Positions 15,326 through 19,090 of a stretch of DNA of 19,090 nt are shown piece by piece. The stretch's first letter is position 1. The number at the start of each line of letters is the position of its first letter. Below the pieces are notes generated by a model that had not been told where the DNA came from, did not search any database, and worked only from the letters and a program-made list of their open reading frames with translations. The stretch comes from an uncultured Eubacteriales bacterium (GTDB lineage: Bacteria; Bacillota; Clostridia; Oscillospirales; Acutalibacteraceae), in the NCBI GenBank assembly GCA_900319255.1, contig ONNU01000134.1:1-19090 (forward strand). The letters run 5' to 3'. A program made the position numbers and the translations under genes.

Positions 15326-15485
15326 AATCCCCTTTCCTTATCTCCCCTCCGGGTTCGCTCCACGTGGGTAGGTTTTATCGGATTTCTGCTTTCTGCATCA
15401 GAAAACTATTTTTGTAAAGCTCCTGACAATACCAACTCTTAGTCATTAAAGTCCGGCATACCAAGGGGGTTAAGGAAAGGGGATT
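15326..15485. repeat. 15-bp perfect inverted repeat enclosing the start of repeat copy 1
   Basis: AATCCCCTTTCCTTA (15326-15340) is the exact complement of TAAGGAAAGGGGATT (15471-15485), the second arm lying inside the dispersed repeat. The enclosed 130 bases hold no gene. Copy 2 (18895-19066) lacks a matching left arm nearby, so this pairing is specific to copy 1. Confidence 0.6.
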
Positions 15486-15583
15486 GCAAAAGTGGGAAAA
15501 CTCAAGGGGGACACCCCTTGTGGTTTCCACCTTTTGACCTACCAAAGTAGAAATACTGATAAAGTATGGCTCAGAGCATTAAG
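15411..15583. repeat. Dispersed repeat, copy 1 (about 173 bp)
   Basis: This matches 18895-19066 along its length. A 30-bp block (15428-15457, AATACCAACTCTTAGTCATT and on) and a 22-bp block (15471-15492, TAAGGAAAGGGGATTGCAAA and on) are identical in both. It contains a long hairpin at 15487-15536: outer arms CAAAAGTGG and CCACCTTTTG, inner CAAGGGG/CCCCTTG with GACA loop. It fills most of the 368-base gap before the Phd-like gene. No reading frame is shared between copies, so it is more likely a mobile or structured-RNA element. Confidence 0.85.
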
Positions 15584-15684
15584 TCAAAACTGTCAAACCT
15601 TTTAAGTCACCAATAACGGAGGTGTCAGTTTTACGGATTCAGGTTTTTATCAATTTACAACCAATAATTGAAAAGGAGAATACT

Positions 15685-15957
15685 ATGAAGCCTATTGAAG
15701 AGATAAAAGACAAAATGACATTAACAGCATTCAAGCTGAGAACACCTGAGGAGGTTTTTGCAGAGGTGAGATCAGTCGGGACGCTGCTTGTCACCCGTGA
15801 TGGTGAGCCGGCGTGTATAATGCTGTCCCCGGAGGAATATAATATGATAAAGGATGAACTGTTTATAAAGGAGCAGGAGCTTCAGCTTGCATCTGACGGG
15901 AGGCTTATTGATGACCTCAGGAGCATTGATGATGAAATGGAGCTGCTGAATGAATAA
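15685..15957 (+). CDS. Phd/YefM-like antitoxin, orphan
   Basis: This 90-residue protein resembles type II antitoxins of the Phd/YefM fold. The N-terminal half shows the family pattern: LTAFKLRTPEEVFAEVRSVG for the DNA-binding dimer, then TLLVTRDGEPACIMLSPEEYNMI at 33-55. The charged C-terminal helix (KEQELQLASDGRLIDDLRSI) is where a toxin would bind. The start at 15685 has AAGGAG 6 bases upstream. No RelE/YoeB/Doc-type toxin gene follows; the next gene is a membrane protein after about 230 bases, so this may be an orphan antitoxin or a stand-alone regulator. The dispersed repeat lies upstream of it. Confidence 0.75.
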   Translation: MKPIEEIKDKMTLTAFKLRTPEEVFAEVRSVGTLLVTRDGEPACIMLSPEEYNMIKDELFIKEQELQLASDGRLIDDLRSIDDEMELLNE

Positions 15958-16049
15958 TTTTTTTCTGTATCTTTCCCGCGGAGGGGTTTTGCTCTCTGTA
16001 ATATCCTGAAACCCGCATAAATAGCGGTATTTATACGGAACGTAATATT

Positions 16050-16112
16050 TTGACAAGTTTAAAAGAAAATTTGTCAAGAATACTTGACATTCCCGAAAGG
16101 ATGTGCTATTAT
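16050..16112 (+). promoter_or_regulatory. Promoter with palindromic operator for the membrane protein-XRE operon
   Basis: TTGACA (16084-16089), 17 bases, TATTAT (16107-16112) with an extended -10 TG. The -35 is one half of a perfect palindrome TGTCAAG-AATA-CTTGACA (16072-16089), and a further half-site TTGACAAG is at 16050-16057. The XRE protein at the end of the operon is the likely binder. Confidence 0.82.
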
Positions 16113-16186
16113 ATACTTACAGGAAAGATATCGGCAGAAAAAGACAGAGCTTTCCCCGTAAGTCCCGGTTTTTCGGAGGTCATTCG

Positions 16187-16498
16187 ATGGACAAGAAAGA
16201 GATTCTCGAACAGAATAAGAAGAAAAACCAGAACGGACTTGATGAAAGAGAACAAAAGATATATAACGTATCCTTTGGACTGGGAGCTGTAGTTGTCGGT
16301 ATACTGTGCCTTGTATTCAGCGTATACAGAGCGATACATTTTCAGCCGTTCTATGAGTTTGTTGCTATCATCACAGCTTATCTCTGCACCACTTTTTTCT
16401 ATCAGTTCAAAAACATAAGGCGGATCCCCTATCTGATTGCGGGAATCGCAACTGCGATAGCTGCCTTTGCTTGTATGATCATGTTTTTTATGGTGTAA
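16187..16498 (+). CDS. Small membrane protein (DUF6442-like)
   Basis: This 103-residue protein starts with a charged cytoplasmic stretch (MDKKEILEQNKKKNQNGLDE) and then has three membrane helices at about 29-47, 56-72 and 80-101. The pairing of such a protein with a small XRE regulator is frequent in Firmicutes, where the family is annotated as DUF6442 or as an uncharacterised membrane protein; I am fairly but not fully sure of the family. The start at 16187 has CGGAGG 7 bases upstream. The stop is 4 bases before the XRE start, so the two genes are co-transcribed from the promoter at 16084-16112. A role in receiving a signal for, or being controlled by, the regulator is inferred. Confidence 0.75.
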   Translation: MDKKEILEQNKKKNQNGLDEREQKIYNVSFGLGAVVVGILCLVFSVYRAIHFQPFYEFVAIITAYLCTTFFYQFKNIRRIPYLIAGIATAIAAFACMIMFFMV

Positions 16499-16502
16499 AG
16501 TG

Positions 16503-16709
16503 ATGAATGAAATAAGCTTCAGAAACAAACTAAGGGTCGCCAGAGCAGAAAAGAGAGTATCTCAGGGCGAGCTTGCTGAAATGGTTGGTGTATCCAGACA
16601 GACCATCAGTTCTATTGAAAATAATCAGTTCTGCCCCAGTGCAAAGCTTGCGCTGCTGTTATGTATAGCGCTTGACAAAAAGTTTGAGGAGTTATTCTTC
16701 TTTGAATGA
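16503..16709 (+). CDS. XRE family transcriptional regulator
   Basis: This 68-residue protein is a single Cro/CI-type helix-turn-helix domain of the short kind found in YozG-like regulators. The recognition region is QGELAEMVGVSRQTISSIEN at 21-40, followed by the family tail PSAKLALLLCIALDKKFEELF. A GTG at 16500 is also possible, but the ATG at 16503 is in the normal position after the membrane protein stop, which suggests translational coupling since no strong ribosome binding site is present. It probably represses its own operon through the palindrome at 16072-16089. Confidence 0.92.
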   Translation: MNEISFRNKLRVARAEKRVSQGELAEMVGVSRQTISSIENNQFCPSAKLALLLCIALDKKFEELFFFE

Positions 16710-16768
16710 CCCGGTTAATTTGTTTATAAGTTTTTATCTTCATATACATTCCTCCTAAAAAAGCGGAG

Positions 16769-16798
16769 AACCCCGACCAAACGGAAATGGTCGGGGTT
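16769..16798. terminator. Terminator of the XRE operon
   Basis: AACCCCGACC (16769-16778) pairs perfectly with GGTCGGGGTT (16789-16798) around a 10-base loop; T-rich sequence follows on the plus strand. Confidence 0.85.
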
Positions 16799-16839
16799 TC
16801 TTCGTTTTGTTCATTTATACTGATTTCCCAAAAAATGAA

Positions 16840-16866
16840 CCCCCGACCAGTCAAATTGGGCGGGGG
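16840..16866 (-). terminator. Terminator of the lipoprotein gene
   Basis: CCCCCG (16840-16845) with CGGGGG (16861-16866) plus an inner CC/GG pairing, followed on the minus strand by TTCATTTTTTGG. It lies 22 bases beyond the stop at 16889 and resembles the hairpin at 16769 in sequence. Confidence 0.75.
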
Positions 16867-16888
16867 CTTTTGTTGTCACGCTATGTCA

Positions 16889-17419
16889 TCATGCATCCTT
16901 ATGAAAATCCTTGACTACTTTAATAAAGTTTTCTTTACGCTTGACATTAGCATCATTATTTGAAGAATCTGTATACAACACAAGATATTTTCCGTTTTCT
17001 GAAAGATCAGCCGGGAATTCGATTTCATCCTCAGCGCTGAGTACCTTGAAGCTTCCTGTTTCCTTTACCTCACCGATGATTCTTTTTGCCTGGGAATTGA
17101 GATTTGCAGGATCGAACTCGTAAAGCTCAACATATACGGTGGAATTGTCAACAAGGAAATTGTAGCGGTCGCCGGCTTTTGCGCCGATAGCGCTGTACAT
17201 CATTTCTGTAGGCTGGAGGTTTTCTGGCATATATTTCAGCGCGAAAAGATAATCCTCAAGTCCGCTGAGATCATCCTTATATTTGGATACATCCACCTTT
17301 TTGATATCAACAGCATCCTCTGTGCTGATACCGGGCAGCTGAGGACCGCCCTGACCGATACATCCTGTAAGGGATACGGCGATCACAATTGATAATACTG
17401 CAAGTATAATTTTCTTCAT
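16889..17419 (-). CDS. Small lipoprotein, function unknown
   Basis: This 176-residue protein has a clear lipoprotein signal: MKKI, a hydrophobic core, and lipobox LTGC with Cys20, so it is anchored to the outside of the membrane. The remainder, from about 40 to 170, looks like a compact alpha/beta domain (SGLEDYLFALKYMP, TVYVELYEFDP, RIIGEVKETGSF, GKYLVLYTDSS) with no motif I can name. AGGAGG lies about 5 bases before the start. It has its own promoter at 17503-17531 and a leader of about 75 bases that can form a stem (CTGAAACGGA at 17446-17455 with TCCG and TTTCAG at 17462-17477). The upstream gene is the zinc-ribbon membrane protein; co-transcription is possible because no terminator lies between them. 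Confidence 0.82.
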   Translation of the reverse strand: MKKIILAVLSIVIAVSLTGCIGQGGPQLPGISTEDAVDIKKVDVSKYKDDLSGLEDYLFALKYMPENLQPTEMMYSAIGAKAGDRYNFLVDNSTVYVELYEFDPANLNSQAKRIIGEVKETGSFKVLSAEDEIEFPADLSENGKYLVLYTDSSNNDANVKRKENFIKVVKDFHKDA

Positions 17420-17502
17420 ATTGTCCTCCTTGTATTTTCGGGCAGCTGAAACGGAAGCTAATCCGTCAGCATTTCAGTCTATTATTTAATGCAAACAAAT
17501 GT

Positions 17503-17531
17503 ATTATACATTATTTAGCGGATCAATTCAA
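17503..17531 (-). promoter_or_regulatory. Promoter of the lipoprotein gene
   Basis: On the minus strand TTGAAT (17531-17526), 17 bases, TATAAT (17508-17503). The -10 is perfect and the -35 has four of six matches. The -35 overlaps the last codon and stop of the zinc-ribbon gene. Confidence 0.65.
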
Positions 17532-18727
17532 GTGTTGTCACGATTATTTCCGCAGGAATAGCAAATTTTGTTTTCTGCAAGGTTGACAGTTCTGCAGACC
17601 GGACATACATATGTACCGTTTTTTATTGCGTCGGAGTTATCTCCTGCGGTCGCAGCGGAGACAGGAGCGTCAGGTGAAGTGCTCAGCACAGGCATATCAG
17701 GCTCCGGGCGGATGAATCCTTCGGGAGCAACAGTATTTTCAGGAGCAGGCTGAACAGGACGAGGGGGCTGATAGGGTACAGGAGGCTGGTAAGGCATGGG
17801 AGGCATATACGGCTGATTATAGTAGGCAGCCTGCATACCGTCGGAATTCATATACATATTAGTGCCGTACATATAAAGAGAACGCGCTGCGTTATTGACA
17901 GTGTTTGTAAAACGCTTGGCGATAAGCGACAGGCAAACCATCAGTGCAATAAAGGAGATGAAGAAGACAAAGAACATTATAACAGCTGTAACAGAGGATT
18001 TAATGATATTGCCCTTGACGGAAACGGAATAATCATTGGAGCGGAACATACCGTTACTGAAGCCGGTGACCAGATATATTATCATAACGGTAAGCATAGA
18101 AAAAGCATGGATCATACAAGCGACAGAAAAGACATTACCGCCCTTTGCAGAAAGCTGTGTGCATTTAGCAGTTTTGTGCATTGAGCTGCAGAAAGAGAAG
18201 GCTGAAATAGTCCAGAACGAACCGGTGATTGCCGGCAGCGAGCAAAGCACGAAATAAAGCAAATCAAAAGAGACATCAGTACCGGAGCTGTCAGTCATAA
18301 AAGAGTAAAGGAAAGCGCCTATGCAACCGAATATATTGATAACGATGGCGGGCATAAGAAAAAGACGGAAACACAAAAACGCAGAGGGACGGATCCCGGG
18401 GCTTTTTTCAGGGGGTGAAACAGAATTGATATAAAGAGCGACCATACCTATAAAAGCGATGAATGTAAAGAGTATACAGAAGATCTGGAAGATGCCGTCA
18501 AAAACAGCGACAATATTATAGGAAAGCTGTTCCTGCTGACTCATAAGGACGCTGAAGCTTGAGCTGTAATCGAAAATAGCGGCAGTGCCATAAACGAAAG
18601 ACAGAAGAATAGCGCCCACAAGGATAATAGAGATCATCAGCAATCTGGTAGAGAATATCTTTTTAAGGAAAGCCGGATTATCCGAAAAAGGATTAAAATT
18701 CGGGGTAAACATAAAGGGATTATTCAT
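17528..18727 (-). CDS. Multi-pass membrane protein with C-terminal zinc ribbon
   Basis: This 399-residue protein has about six membrane helices (roughly 29-51, 73-100, 118-140, 146-172, 201-221 and 241-271). A cytoplasmic Pro/Tyr/Gln-rich stretch follows at about 307-340 with repeats of PYQPP. The C terminus is a zinc ribbon, CPVC at 375-378 and CYSC at 389-392, so four cysteines can bind one zinc. I chose the ATG at 18727: AGGAGGAG lies 8 bases before it, and the extended frame to 18889 adds unlikely sequence from the repeat-rich gap. Membrane proteins with this design are common in Ruminococcus-like genomes and have no assigned function. A perfect TATAAT promoter precedes it. Confidence 0.82.
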   Translation of the reverse strand: MNNPFMFTPNFNPFSDNPAFLKKIFSTRLLMISIILVGAILLSFVYGTAAIFDYSSSFSVLMSQQEQLSYNIVAVFDGIFQIFCILFTFIAFIGMVALYINSVSPPEKSPGIRPSAFLCFRLFLMPAIVINIFGCIGAFLYSFMTDSSGTDVSFDLLYFVLCSLPAITGSFWTISAFSFCSSMHKTAKCTQLSAKGGNVFSVACMIHAFSMLTVMIIYLVTGFSNGMFRSNDYSVSVKGNIIKSSVTAVIMFFVFFISFIALMVCLSLIAKRFTNTVNNAARSLYMYGTNMYMNSDGMQAAYYNQPYMPPMPYQPPVPYQPPRPVQPAPENTVAPEGFIRPEPDMPVLSTSPDAPVSAATAGDNSDAIKNGTYVCPVCRTVNLAENKICYSCGNNRDNT

Positions 18728-18748
18728 AAAAAACTCCTCCTGTAGGAT

Positions 18749-18777
18749 ATTATAACAATATATATAATATTCTACAA
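18749..18777 (-). promoter_or_regulatory. Promoter of the zinc-ribbon membrane protein gene
   Basis: On the minus strand TTGTAG (18777-18772), 17 bases, TATAAT (18754-18749), with TG one base before the -10 as an extended element. Confidence 0.7.
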
Positions 18778-18894
18778 TAAATCCCCGGAAATAGCAACAG
18801 CCGGCGGCATGCCGGCAACAGATCAAAGTTAATAGTTCAAAGTTCAAAGAATGGAGCGCGAAGTTCAGAGCCTTGGGCGCAAGAGTCAAGAAAA

Positions 18895-19066
18895 TTTGTA
18901 AATCCCCTGAAATACCAACTCTTAGTCATTAAAGTCCGGCGTGTCACAGGGGATAAGGAAAGGGGATTGCAAAAGGGGGAAACTCAAGGGGGAAACCCCT
19001 TGTGGTTTCCACCTTTTGACTGACCAAAGCAGAAATAATAATGAAGCATGGCTCAAGGCAATAAAG
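18895..19066. repeat. Dispersed repeat, copy 2 (about 172 bp)
   Basis: This is the second copy of the repeat at 15411-15583. The 30-bp core is at 18911-18940 and the 22-bp block at 18954-18975. Its hairpin at 18970-19018 has outer arms CAAAAGG and CCTTTTG, GGAAAC with GTTTCC, and inner CAAGGGG/CCCCTTG with a GAAA loop. ATCCCCTG (18902-18909) also pairs with CAGGGGAT (18947-18954), a pairing weaker in copy 1. Both copies are followed by CGGAGG and CGGATTC within 100 bases, so similarity may go on past the window end. The gap 18728-18894 holds only the promoter, a GCCGGC palindrome and an AGTTCAAAG low-complexity stretch. Confidence 0.85.
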
Positions 19067-19090
19067 CGGAGGAGCGGATTCGGGAGTTAT

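Noticed and set aside
15411..15583. CRISPR-like or attachment-site repeat
   Set aside because: There are only two distant copies with no spacers, no cas genes and no integrase.

Overview
The window looks like chromosomal DNA of a gut or rumen Clostridia member, most likely a Ruminococcus-like member of the Oscillospiraceae. This is an inference from several features: AGGAGG-type ribosome binding sites, near-consensus sigma-A promoters, a starch-utilisation locus, an ECF S-component gene, a PadR/DUF1700/DUF4097 cassette and many hairpin-rich intergenic repeats. No tRNA, rRNA, CRISPR array, transposase or phage structural gene is visible.

Layout. (1) 1-4183 (+): the 3' part of a maltodextrin ABC permease gene (malF), malG, then a secreted GH13 amylase lipoprotein. 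Together these suggest extracellular cleavage of alpha-glucans and import of the products; the binding protein would lie upstream of the window. (2) 4373-5584 (-): a WYL-domain regulator with a perfect-consensus promoter and clustered ACAATT half-sites behind it. (3) 5877-6674 (+): a lone GH25 muramidase without a signal peptide. (4) 6949-8151 (-): a secreted InlB-repeat surface protein gene, broken by an in-frame TGA just after its signal peptide. (5) 8592-9333 (-): a DUF2752 gene and a small membrane protein gene. (6) 9407-11263 (-): a PadR-DUF1700-DUF4097 operon whose promoter is covered by a perfect 11-bp palindrome. (7) 11603-15316 (+): an acidic hypothetical protein, an ECF transporter S component, a nucleotidyltransferase, BirA and a small unknown protein. 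(8) 15685-16709 (+): an orphan Phd/YefM-like antitoxin, then a small membrane protein and an XRE regulator under a promoter with a palindromic operator. (9) 16889-18727 (-): a small lipoprotein and a multi-pass membrane protein with a C-terminal zinc ribbon.

Genes within each block are often overlapping or nearly so (malF/malG, PadR/DUF1700/DUF4097, nucleotidyltransferase/birA), which suggests translational coupling. Blocks are separated by strong hairpin terminators.

The most unusual material is non-coding. A dispersed repeat of about 172 bp is present twice (15411-15583 and 18895-19066), with a nearly invariant 30-bp core and a long hairpin. A wider set of hairpin repeats shares an ATTG(C/T)AAAAG start. 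Three regulators appear to sit next to their own operators. The interrupted surface protein gene is the clearest coding anomaly. I see no convincing new defence or biosynthetic system.
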